From IMG/VR virus record IMGVR_UViG_3300010354_000455, positions 1-28,390 of that record: a DNA stretch of 28,390 nt; one strand, written 5' to 3'. This document shows, piece after piece, positions 1-4,547 of the stretch (position 1 is its first letter; every line of letters starts with the position of its first letter). Below the pieces are notes generated by a model, which saw only the letters and a list, made by a program, of their open reading frames with translations, had not been told where the DNA came from and did no database searches. Source of the stretch: a virus. A program made the position numbers and the translations under genes.

Positions 1-2
1 GC

Positions 3-275
3 ATTCATGCCTATGTGTATAATAACAAGCGCCATCCTGTTGGCGTACTCGCGGCTACGCCCTCTACGGCCAAGCCTACCGAGGTAATCATCGGTTGGTC
101 CAAGTGCAATCACAGCGCTGGCGACCGATTTAACAAGCAGATGGGAGTGAAGATTGCTTATGAGCGATCGGCTCAGCAATCGTATGCTGACATACCTGAT
201 TCGATGAACGAGCAGTACTACCAGTTCCTGGATCGTGCTCGCCGTTACTTTAACGACAAGAACGTAATTGGATAA
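3..275 (+). CDS. Hypothetical protein, 5'-truncated by window edge
   Basis: The frame is open to the left edge, so the gene very probably starts outside the window; an internal GTG at 15 is possible but has no ribosome binding site. The visible part is about 90 residues, ends in TAA at 273-275 and has mixed, soluble composition. I recognise no family. The next gene starts 5 bases after its stop, which suggests co-transcription. Codon use is fairly GC-rich, unlike the AT-rich genes from 3054 on. Confidence 0.6.
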   Translation: MHAYVYNNKRHPVGVLAATPSTAKPTEVIIGWSKCNHSAGDRFNKQMGVKIAYERSAQQSYADIPDSMNEQYYQFLDRARRYFNDKNVIG

Positions 276-279
276 AATC

Positions 280-468
280 ATGGCTAAGAAGAACAAACGA
301 GATGACGCAATGCCGGTCGATCTGTTCGAGCGCGAGTACCGTCAAGAGATCGAATGGCAGACCGAAGTCCTTCTGGGCGACGGTGAGTTCAAGGAGTCTG
401 AGTACGACGAGGCGTATGAGCGCGCTGTCGAGCTCGTTGCTGAGGACAAGGGCATTACCCTTTTGTAA
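280..468 (+). CDS. Small acidic hypothetical protein (62 aa)
   Basis: ATG at 280 is chosen over the in-frame TTG at 268, which would overlap the previous gene. The protein has a basic start (MAKKNKRDD) followed by a strongly acidic, probably helical body rich in Glu and Asp. No family is recognised. It sits 4 bases after the stop of the preceding gene, so the two are probably translated from one mRNA. A separate promoter for the next gene begins 8 bases after its stop. Confidence 0.6.
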   Translation: MAKKNKRDDAMPVDLFEREYRQEIEWQTEVLLGDGEFKESEYDEAYERAVELVAEDKGITLL

Positions 469-476
469 GAAAAGAC

Positions 477-504
477 TTGCAAGTTAATCCAAAAGTTACA
501 TAAT
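477..504 (+). promoter_or_regulatory. Early-type promoter TTGCAA-N16-CATAAT
   Basis: TTGCAA at 477-482, 16 bp spacer ending AAAAGTTA, CATAAT at 499-504. Same architecture as the promoters at 3018, 3340 and 3594. Here the gap to the ATG (526) is 21 bases, longer than in the others. Confidence 0.7.
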
Positions 505-525
505 CATATCTGTAAATTAAATACT

Positions 526-798
526 ATGCGTACCGTAATTAAGAACATCAATGCGTCTCATCCCTTGAAGAACATCACTCGTCGTGATAAGAGCTTCCAC
601 GGGTGGGAGTTTCAGAAGAACGTTAACAACCGCAAGACGTCGGTTCTGTTCAAGGACAGCGAGTACGGAGATAATCCGGCTTTGAGTCTTGCTGCTGCGG
701 TCGTCTTCCGAGATGGCTTTAACAACAAGCCGTCCAAGAAGGTCTACAACCATATGGGTGTGCTGACCTCTCGCGAGTTCCAGCGCATGTTCGCCTGA
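526..798 (+). CDS. Small protein, possibly AP2-like DNA-binding (90 aa)
   Basis: ATG start 21 bases after a well-formed promoter; no clear Shine-Dalgarno. The centre (about residues 24-65) has a GW, then basic residues, then a FKDSEYGDNPALSLAAAV stretch followed by FRDG. That pattern resembles AP2/integrase-type DNA-binding folds of phage homing endonucleases, where a strand-rich part precedes a helix with an Ala-rich face and a final RD. This is a weak resemblance from memory, not a firm assignment. No nuclease domain is attached. The opposite-strand ORF over the same bases is a shadow. Confidence 0.6.
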   Translation: MRTVIKNINASHPLKNITRRDKSFHGWEFQKNVNNRKTSVLFKDSEYGDNPALSLAAAVVFRDGFNNKPSKKVYNHMGVLTSREFQRMFA

Positions 799-813
799 TA
801 CTAACATTACGTT

Positions 814-839
814 CCTGTGGGGATTCAAACCCCCGCAGG
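814..839 (+). terminator. GC-rich hairpin after the 526-798 gene
   Basis: CCTG-T-GGGG (814-822) pairs with CCCC-CG-CAGG (830-839) around a 7-base loop. No T tract follows, so it may be a factor-dependent terminator or a 3'-end stabiliser. The 11-mer GGGATTCAAAC occurs at 820-830 and again at 838-848. Confidence 0.45.
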
Positions 840-884
840 GATTCAAACACACCGATTTATATTTTAACAAAGTTACAAAAAAAG

Positions 885-913
885 CTGGAATTAATACAAA
901 AAGTATCCATAAT
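885..913 (+). promoter_or_regulatory. Weaker early-type promoter for 937-1212
   Basis: CTGGAA (885-890), 17 bp spacer, CATAAT (908-913). An AAAGGAG ribosome binding site follows directly (914-920), so this gene, unlike its neighbours, would have a true leader of about 17 bases. Confidence 0.4.
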
Positions 914-936
914 AAAGGAGTAATAAATTAAACAAC

Positions 937-1212
937 ATGAACACGGACAATACCGCAATTAACATCAACAAGAACACTCAGACCCCTGAGGCTAAGGCTA
1001 AGCGTGCTGCTACCGTCGCTACCAAGCGCGAGCAGAAGGCTTCGGAGCGTGGCTACACTCTTCCGCTGGTTCTGACCTGCAAGGTGACCGGCAAGAGCGT
1101 CAAGTACACCTCTGCGGCCTACATCGAGAAGACCATCGCCAAGTACGGCTCTCTGGAGAACCTCCAGAAGAACTACGTCAGCCGCGAGGGTAAGCGTACC
1201 TCGAAGGCCTGA
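937..1212 (+). CDS. Small basic protein, paralogue of 4548-4871 (91 aa)
   Basis: ATG at 937; AAAGGAG at 914-920 is 16 bases upstream, a long spacing. The N-terminal 40 residues are Lys/Ala/Thr-rich and look disordered. The C-terminal 50 residues form a module: LVLTCKVTGKSVKYT, then I-EKTI-KYGSLE-L, then a basic tail ending GKRTSKA. The same module (VVLTCTISGKTV, then GSLEAF) makes up the first half of the product of 4548-4871, so the two genes are paralogues. Function unknown; the single conserved Cys and basic tail fit nucleic-acid or protein binding, which is inference only. A strong hairpin terminator follows 7 bases after the stop. Confidence 0.7.
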   Translation: MNTDNTAININKNTQTPEAKAKRAATVATKREQKASERGYTLPLVLTCKVTGKSVKYTSAAYIEKTIAKYGSLENLQKNYVSREGKRTSKA

Positions 1213-1219
1213 GTGCCAC

Positions 1220-1247
1220 GGGGCCCTTAACTGGGCCCCTTTACTTT
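1220..1247 (+). terminator. Intrinsic terminator
   Basis: GGGGCCC (1220-1226), 6-base loop, GGGCCCC (1233-1239), then TTTACTTT. Ends the 937-1212 unit. Confidence 0.8.
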
Positions 1248-1506
1248 GCCGTGCTAGCCGGCTGCTGCTAGCTTTTCATCAGTCAACACCTCAGGCTCAC
1301 AAGGCTTGAGGTGTTCGACTTTGTGCTTGACTTCCCACCTCAAAGTCACTATCATTGTCCCTTACCCTCGTACCTCATCGTAGTTCGTCACGGTCAACCG
1401 GGTGCGATTGGCACCGCAGCCACTCTCCAGCCAGTCCTTGAGGTAGTTCCCTTATTATGAGGGCTTTATTTTTAAAGGGCAAGCTTAAAAGGGTAAGGAA
1501 GGTAAC
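1248..1506. other. Non-coding stretch with several hairpins
   Basis: No convincing ORF lies between 1213 and 1550. The stretch can form several stems: GCTAGC at 1253-1258 with GCTAGC at 1267-1272; ACACCTCA at 1286-1293 with TGAGGTGT at 1307-1314; GACTTTG at 1317-1323 with CAAAGTC at 1341-1347; GGTGC at 1401-1405 with GCACC at 1411-1415. It may encode a structured small RNA or be a gene remnant. No tRNA fold was recognised. Its C content is ordinary, in sharp contrast to the next segment. Confidence 0.35.
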
Positions 1507-1514
1507 TTTTTTAA

Positions 1515-1542
1515 TTGAAGTTAAAGTGAGAGAATGTATTAT
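1515..1542 (+). promoter_or_regulatory. C-free promoter TTGAAG-N16-TATTAT
   Basis: -35 at 1515-1520, spacer 16, -10 at 1537-1542, then 8 bases to ATG 1551. It is the C-less counterpart of the TTGCAA/CATAAT early promoter, in the same geometry, predicting a near-leaderless mRNA. Confidence 0.7.
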
Positions 1543-1550
1543 GTTAGTTG

Positions 1551-1787
1551 ATGAAAATTAATTATGTTTATTGGGAGGTTGGTTTTGATGGGATTGTTAA
1601 TGTGATGAGGAATAGTTTGGTGGTTGAGAAGTTTAATGTGGGGTGTTGTATGGAGAGGTTTTTTGAGGATAATGATTTTAGTTGGAGTGAGAATGAAGAT
1701 GGGTTTAAGTGGAATGAAGATGGAGGGAGTTGTTTTGTGGTTGAAGGGGTTGATGGGAGTATGAGGTGGGTTTATTGGAAGGATTAG
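1551..1787 (+). CDS. C-free gene 1: hypothetical protein (78 aa)
   Basis: ATG 1551 is preferred over TTG 1548 because it lies 8 bases after the -10 box. The protein contains no Ala, His, Pro, Gln or Thr, which follows from the absence of C. It is acidic and aromatic, with five Trp and a Cys pair (GCCMERFF). Alternating hydrophobic and charged residues suggest a small beta-rich fold. Serines are AGT, leucine TTG, arginines AGG. No family is recognised. Stop is TAG. An intact frame in which every codon avoids C argues for a real, selected gene. Confidence 0.7.
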   Translation: MKINYVYWEVGFDGIVNVMRNSLVVEKFNVGCCMERFFEDNDFSWSENEDGFKWNEDGGSCFVVEGVDGSMRWVYWKD

Positions 1788-1822
1788 TTTTGTTAATGAG
1801 TGAGAGAGATTGAAGATTTTAA

Positions 1823-1850
1823 TTGAAGTTAATGATGAAAGGAGTATTAT
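1823..1850 (+). promoter_or_regulatory. C-free promoter TTGAAG-N16-TATTAT
   Basis: -35 at 1823-1828, spacer 16, -10 at 1845-1850, then 7 bases to ATG 1858. The preceding TTTTAATTGAAGTTAA matches the -35 context at 1510-1524. This geometry decides the start at 1858 rather than TTG 1810 or ATG 1849. Confidence 0.7.
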
Positions 1851-1857
1851 GTTTGTG

Positions 1858-2217
1858 ATGAATAAAAAATATAAAGTTGTAAATGTTTATAGTGGGTATG
1901 GTGAGATGGATTTTAATGGATTTGATGTTGTTGAAGGTAATAGTTTGAAGGATGTTTGTATTAAGTTGTTGGAGGAGAAGAAGAAGAGATTTGAGGAGGA
2001 TATGAGTTATTTTGAAGAGTTTGTAAATTGTTGGGGTGTAGAAGGTAAGATTGGAAGTGTTGGTGATGGGGAGGAAGGTTATGATTTAGTTTTTGAAGAG
2101 GGGAGTGAGTGGTATGAGAAGATTGATAAGAGTGATGATTGGAGTGATGAAGAGTGGAATGAGTGGATGAAGTTGAATTGTGAAGGGTTGAAGTTTGAAG
2201 TAGATGGAAAGATTTGA
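1858..2217 (+). CDS. C-free gene 2: acidic Trp-rich protein (119 aa)
   Basis: Start at ATG 1858, 7 bases after the TATTAT box; an upstream in-frame ATG at 1849 has AAAGGAG 5 bases before it and is the alternative start. Again no Ala, His, Pro, Gln or Thr. The N-terminal 45 residues look like a folded alpha/beta segment (KYKVVNVYSGYG, later LKDVCIKLLEEKKKRFEED). The C-terminal third is very acidic with repeated Trp (DDWSDEEWNEWMK). The negative charge could fit a DNA mimic or inhibitor, but nothing proves it. No homologue recognised. Confidence 0.7.
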   Translation: MNKKYKVVNVYSGYGEMDFNGFDVVEGNSLKDVCIKLLEEKKKRFEEDMSYFEEFVNCWGVEGKIGSVGDGEEGYDLVFEEGSEWYEKIDKSDDWSDEEWNEWMKLNCEGLKFEVDGKI

Positions 2218-2218
2218 G

Positions 2219-2246
2219 TTGTAATTTTAATTGAAAGGAGTATGAT
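2219..2246 (+). promoter_or_regulatory. C-free promoter TTGTAA-N16-TATGAT
   Basis: -35 at 2219-2224, spacer 16, -10 at 2241-2246, then 7 bases to ATG 2254. Supports the start at 2254 over the ATG at 2242, which lies inside the -10 box. Confidence 0.6.
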
Positions 2247-2253
2247 TAAGGTG

Positions 2254-2604
2254 ATGAAAATTAAAGTTATTAAGTTAAGTGTTGGTGGTTGTAATAGTGA
2301 GATTGTTTGGTTTGATGAGGAGTATTTGGTAGATGAGAGTGAGTTTAGTTTTAAGATGAAGGAGAAGGAGGAGGAAGGTGGAGGTAATGAAGGTTGTAGG
2401 TTTTGGTTTATTAGAGAAGATAGTGAGTATTTTAAGTTGGATGGAGAGGAGTTTGTTGATAAGAAGTTGGATTGTGAGTTGAGTGAGAAGTATGATTATG
2501 TTTGTAGGTTGGATGATTATTGGGATGAAGTGAATGAGAAGTTTGGAGTGAAGGAAGATGGGTATGAGGAGGAGTGTGATTTAGAAGAGGTTGAGAAGGA
2601 GTGA
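2254..2604 (+). CDS. C-free gene 3: very acidic protein (116 aa)
   Basis: Start at ATG 2254 in the context GATGAAAATTA shared with the starts at 1551, 3054 and 3376. The product lacks Ala, His, Pro, Gln and Thr and has a large excess of Glu and Asp over Lys and Arg. It carries a run of Glu and Gly around residues 37-46 (KEEEGGGNEG), three Trp and five Cys. The end (EEECDLEEVEKE) is an acidic tail. The DNA for residues 35-50 is nearly pure purine with clustered GG pairs. No family recognised; a DNA-mimic or regulator role would be a guess. Confidence 0.7.
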   Translation: MKIKVIKLSVGGCNSEIVWFDEEYLVDESEFSFKMKEKEEEGGGNEGCRFWFIREDSEYFKLDGEEFVDKKLDCELSEKYDYVCRLDDYWDEVNEKFGVKEDGYEEECDLEEVEKE

Positions 2605-2612
2605 TTTTTTAG

Positions 2613-2641
2613 TTGATTTTTTAAGAAATTTTAAGTATTAT
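2613..2641 (+). promoter_or_regulatory. C-free promoter TTGATT-N17-TATTAT
   Basis: -35 at 2613-2618, spacer 17, -10 at 2636-2641, then 7 bases to ATG 2649. Confidence 0.6.
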
Positions 2642-2648
2642 TATTGTG

Positions 2649-2963
2649 ATGAAAAATAAAGAAATTGTTAAGAATATTAGAAAGATATGGAGAGAAGAGT
2701 TGAAGGATTGTAAGTTATGGATGGAGTTTAGTTATAATGATAAGAGAAGTTATGGTAGAAGGTTGAAGTTGGTTTGTAGTGTAATTGGTATGGGGTATTA
2801 TGAGAATATGGAGTTGAGAGATAGGGTGATTAAGAAGGTTAGAAGTTATGTGAAGGATAATAATATTGGTGGAGTGAGTGTGGATGGTTGGATGGGTGGG
2901 TATGAAGTAGTAGTGTTTTTTAATAGAGGGGATGAAGTGAAGGATTATAATTTTATTAAGTAA
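2649..2963 (+). CDS. C-free gene 4: hypothetical protein (104 aa)
   Basis: ATG 2649, 7 bases after a C-free -10 box. Unlike genes 2 and 3 this product is basic (many Lys and Arg), but it also lacks Ala, His, Pro, Gln and Thr. The pattern is helical at the start (KEIVKNIRKIWREELKD), then KRSYGRRLKLVCSVIGMGYY, a second basic helix (RDRVIKKVRSYVKD) and a C-terminal beta-like part with VEV-type alternation. A nucleic-acid-binding role is possible. Stop TAA, then an intrinsic terminator within 11 bases, making it the last gene of the block. Confidence 0.7.
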   Translation: MKNKEIVKNIRKIWREELKDCKLWMEFSYNDKRSYGRRLKLVCSVIGMGYYENMELRDRVIKKVRSYVKDNNIGGVSVDGWMGGYEVVVFFNRGDEVKDYNFIK

Positions 2964-2973
2964 TTTTAATAGG

Positions 2974-3003
2974 GGGAATTAATTATTTTAATTCCCTTTT
3001 TTT
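2974..3003 (+). terminator. Terminator closing the C-free block
   Basis: GGGAATTAA (2974-2982), 5-base loop, TTAATTCCC (2988-2996), then seven T. Its CCC supplies the only cytosines between 1507 and 3016. Confidence 0.85.
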
Positions 3004-3017
3004 ATTTAAAAAAAAGC

Positions 3018-3045
3018 TTGCAAAATTAATTAAAAGTTACATCAT
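3018..3045 (+). promoter_or_regulatory. Early promoter TTGCAA-N16-CATCAT
   Basis: -35 3018-3023, spacer ends AAAAGTTA, -10 3040-3045, then 8 bases to ATG 3054. Predicts an essentially leaderless mRNA. Confidence 0.75.
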
Positions 3046-3053
3046 CTTATCTG

Positions 3054-3287
3054 ATGAAAATTAAATTAACTGCTGAGCAAAAAGCTAAAATGGAAGCTAT
3101 TTTTAAAAATATGAATGAGCTTTCTGAAGATAAAAATTTTATGAAAGCTTTAAAATATGTTGAAAATAATTTCGATAAAGCTGCTAATGATAAAAATAAT
3201 ATCGAAAAAGATGTTTATAATTTAGGTAACTTTATAGAGAATATTATCGATTCTGCTAAATGTAATTTTAATTATTATAATATTTAA
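3054..3287 (+). CDS. Lys/Asn-rich helical protein (77 aa)
   Basis: ATG 8 bases after the -10 box, no Shine-Dalgarno. The protein is strongly helical and charged (KLTAEQKAKMEAIFKNMNEL at the start), rich in Lys, Asn and Glu, and the gene is very AT-rich compared with the genes at 280-1212. No family recognised. It has its own promoter and a terminator 23 bases after the stop, so it is a self-contained cassette. Confidence 0.7.
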   Translation: MKIKLTAEQKAKMEAIFKNMNELSEDKNFMKALKYVENNFDKAANDKNNIEKDVYNLGNFIENIIDSAKCNFNYYNI

Positions 3288-3310
3288 ATTAGAAAATAAA
3301 TCTTATAGAA

Positions 3311-3338
3311 GCCATTAGCCAAACTAATGGCTTTTTTT
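3311..3338 (+). terminator. Intrinsic terminator (GCCATTAG stem)
   Basis: GCCATTAG (3311-3318), 5-base loop, CTAATGGC (3324-3331), then seven T. The same stem recurs at 3565. The next promoter's -35 begins at 3340. Confidence 0.85.
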
Positions 3339-3339
3339 A

Positions 3340-3367
3340 TTGCAAGTTGCCGTAAAAGTTACATCAT
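3340..3367 (+). promoter_or_regulatory. Early promoter TTGCAA-N16-CATCAT
   Basis: -35 3340-3345 directly after the preceding T tract, -10 3362-3367, 8 bases to ATG 3376. Confidence 0.75.
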
Positions 3368-3375
3368 TATTGTTG

Positions 3376-3552
3376 ATGAAAATTATTAAAGAGCAAATTA
3401 TTACGCAAGTCGGCAAGATTAAGCTGCATGATCTAGTTGGGGGCGAGCTAGTTGTTGGCTTTTCTGAAGATGGCATGCAAGTTTATACGCGAGAAGTTGG
3501 TGAAGAGGGCAGCAGCATTCCCTATAAAGAAGCTCTAGAAATGCTCGAATAA
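3376..3552 (+). CDS. Small hypothetical protein (58 aa)
   Basis: The in-frame TTG at 3340 is the -35 box, so ATG 3376 is the start; it shares the GATGAAAATTA context of its neighbours. The product has a beta-like core (IITQVGKIKLHDLVGGELVVGF, split by Gly) and a short acidic C-terminal helix (YKEALEMLE). No family recognised. Flanked by near-identical terminators on both sides, it is a complete one-gene unit. Confidence 0.7.
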   Translation: MKIIKEQIITQVGKIKLHDLVGGELVVGFSEDGMQVYTREVGEEGSSIPYKEALEMLE

Positions 3553-3564
3553 GATTTTTAATAA

Positions 3565-3592
3565 GGCCATTAGCATTCTAATGGCCTTTTTT
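3565..3592 (+). terminator. Intrinsic terminator (same stem as 3311)
   Basis: GGCCATTAG (3565-3573), CATT loop, CTAATGGCC (3578-3586), six T. The next -35 starts at 3594. Confidence 0.85.
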
Positions 3593-3593
3593 C

Positions 3594-3621
3594 TTGCATA
3601 CTACCCTAAAAGTTACATCAT
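3594..3621 (+). promoter_or_regulatory. Early promoter TTGCAT-N16-CATCAT
   Basis: -35 3594-3599, spacer ends TAAAAGTTA, -10 3616-3621, 10 bases to ATG 3632. Confidence 0.75.
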
Positions 3622-3631
3622 CATCTGCGTA

Positions 3632-3808
3632 ATGAACTACAGCACCCTTACCCCCGAGCTCAGTGCTCTCTGCAGATCTGCTATGATTGAAGAGGAGCCT
3701 TTTGAGCTGCAAGAGCAGCCTACCTTTGGAACGACCTTTGAAGAGGAAAAGATCCTAGCTGAAGAAGAATATGCTTTGATGCTTGCACAATACGTCTTTA
3801 GCCTGTAA
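3632..3808 (+). CDS. Small acidic helical protein (58 aa)
   Basis: Upstream in-frame codons lie in the terminator and promoter, so ATG 3632 is the start. The product is Glu-rich (EEEPFELQEQ, later FEEEKILAEEEYALMLAQY) and probably helical. No family recognised. Its stop codon TAA forms part of a likely -10 element (TAACAT, 3806-3811) for the next gene. Confidence 0.65.
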   Translation: MNYSTLTPELSALCRSAMIEEEPFELQEQPTFGTTFEEEKILAEEEYALMLAQYVFSL

Positions 3809-3811
3809 CAT
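3783..3811 (+). promoter_or_regulatory. Probable early promoter inside the end of 3632-3808
   Basis: TTGCAC (3783-3788), 17 bp spacer, TAACAT (3806-3811), 9 bases to ATG 3821. Confidence 0.45.
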
Positions 3812-3820
3812 ATCTGAACA

Positions 3821-4039
3821 ATGAAAGACTTCTATCAAATGGTTGGGTACGTTCTGACGATCTTGTGTATCGTCTTCCTCATCAGTCTGCTCCTGAGCCT
3901 TCCAGTAATGTGGCTCTGGAATAGCACTCTGCCTGATCTGTTCAGCTTCAAGCACATCGATTGGTGGACGGCTTGGAAGCTCTCCATGCTGTGTGGGTTC
4001 CTGTTCGGGACGTCCGTACGCTCTGCAAATAAGTCTTGA
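3821..4039 (+). CDS. Small two-helix membrane protein (72 aa)
   Basis: ATG 3821, 12 bases after the previous stop. Residues 8-32 form a clear transmembrane helix (VGYVLTILCIVFLISLLLSL) followed by a PVMWLWN turn; a second, weaker hydrophobic helix lies at about 50-66 after a WWTAW segment. The layout (TM, W/N/P turn, short loop, second helix) is like small membrane proteins of unknown role common in T4-like phages. A role in host envelope modification or superinfection exclusion is possible but unproven. Its stop overlaps the -35 of the next gene. Confidence 0.7.
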   Translation: MKDFYQMVGYVLTILCIVFLISLLLSLPVMWLWNSTLPDLFSFKHIDWWTAWKLSMLCGFLFGTSVRSANKS

Positions 4040-4063
4040 CCTCTCACAAATAAGTTACATACT
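4036..4063 (+). promoter_or_regulatory. Early promoter TTGACC-N16-CATACT
   Basis: -35 4036-4041 overlaps the previous stop codon; -10 4058-4063; 8 bases to ATG 4072. Confidence 0.75.
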
Positions 4064-4071
4064 GTCTTACG

Positions 4072-4254
4072 ATGAATGACGAAATCGAAGTCCAAGAAGA
4101 AGCAAAGAAGCCGTTCGTGCTGGTCGATCCAACCCCTCTTCAGCTCCAGCTCATTGAGTCTGCTCGAGAGATGGGCCTGGACGTGGAATGGTACAAAGAG
4201 CACATCCTGACCGATCCGATCTGTCTGAACGGACTTCAATTGGTTGAAGATTAA
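4072..4254 (+). CDS. Small hypothetical protein (60 aa)
   Basis: ATG 4072, 8 bases after the -10 box. Acidic N-terminus (NDEIEVQEEAKKPF), then a probably folded part with LIESAREMGLDVEWYKEHIL, which looks like a helix-turn-helix-sized segment. No family recognised. The -35 box of the following gene starts 2 bases after its stop, so it is monocistronic or read through into the next unit. The 142-aa opposite-strand ORF covering this stretch and the previous gene is a shadow. Confidence 0.65.
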   Translation: MNDEIEVQEEAKKPFVLVDPTPLQLQLIESAREMGLDVEWYKEHILTDPICLNGLQLVED

Positions 4255-4256
4255 GC

Positions 4257-4284
4257 TTGCCAACTAGCATAAGGTAGCCATACT
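4257..4284 (+). promoter_or_regulatory. Early promoter TTGCCA-N16-CATACT
   Basis: -35 4257-4262, -10 4279-4284, then 6 bases to ATG 4291 or 9 to ATG 4294. Confidence 0.75.
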
Positions 4285-4290
4285 GTACTC

Positions 4291-4506
4291 ATGATGAACA
4301 ACAAATGGAAAGAGTGCTTCGAGCTGTTTCATATTCTGGCGCCTGACTTTCAACATGTCATGCGCAAGTGTGCTGCTGATCGTCTGATCGAGCGTGGATG
4401 TGAGGAGGTGGGCTCTTCTGATGTCAATCACGAGCTCTTTCATATGTGGACTGCTGCAGGAGAGTTCTGGCACCAGGCCATCATCAATGAGGTCAATCGC
4501 AGTTAA
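4291..4506 (+). CDS. Small hypothetical protein (71 aa)
   Basis: Two adjacent ATG codons (4291, 4294) follow the promoter; either may start. The product has aromatic-rich helices (KWKECFELFHILAPDFQHVM; later ELFHMWTAAGEFWHQAIINE), three His-Met/His-Val pairs and three Cys. No family recognised. Next promoter begins 3 bases after the stop. Confidence 0.65.
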   Translation: MMNNKWKECFELFHILAPDFQHVMRKCAADRLIERGCEEVGSSDVNHELFHMWTAAGEFWHQAIINEVNRS

Positions 4507-4509
4507 GAG

Positions 4510-4537
4510 TTGCCATCTCGATCAATCCATCCATACT
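4510..4537 (+). promoter_or_regulatory. Early promoter TTGCCA-N16-CATACT
   Basis: -35 4510-4515, -10 4532-4537, 10 bases to ATG 4548. Confidence 0.75.
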
Positions 4538-4547
4538 GTACTACATC

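Larger units (their letters stand above)
1507..2993 (+). other. Cytosine-free block (1,487 bases without a C on the + strand)
   Basis: Reading every base, the last C before the block is at 1506 and the next is at 2994. The block holds four intact ORFs, a promoter in front of each, and all intergenic bases. The CCC at 2994-2996 is the 3' arm of the terminator stem; after it the next C is at 3017. The block starts 8 bases before the -35 box of the first gene, upstream of the predicted transcript. Flanking genes have normal C content. Confidence 0.97.

Noticed and set aside
814-848. GGGATTCAAAC repeated, considered as a CRISPR-like array
   Set aside because: Only two short copies 18 bases apart, explained by a hairpin.
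517-870. 117-codon ORF on the - strand
   Set aside because: Shadow of the 526-798 gene, which has the promoter and the better composition.
1248-1506. tRNA gene
   Set aside because: Several stems, but no cloverleaf, T-loop or CCA-type end could be assembled.
2242-2604. ATG 2242 as start of C-free gene 3
   Set aside because: GGAG is only one base before it and it sits within the TATGAT box; ATG 2254 has the same promoter-to-start spacing as the other three genes.
1507-2993. C-free block as complete C-to-T conversion (bisulfite-like or deaminase damage)
   Set aside because: The strand is rich in G and A as well as T, promoters and four frames are intact, and cytosines remain exactly where the terminator needs them. 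Random conversion would have made stop codons from CAA, CAG and CGA.
1507-2993. C-free block as simple low-complexity repeat
   Set aside because: There is no repeating unit; the four products differ and have varied sequence.
3835-4263. 142-codon ORF on the - strand
   Set aside because: It lies opposite two + strand genes that each have a matching promoter and sensible products; its own sequence has no recognisable features or start signals.
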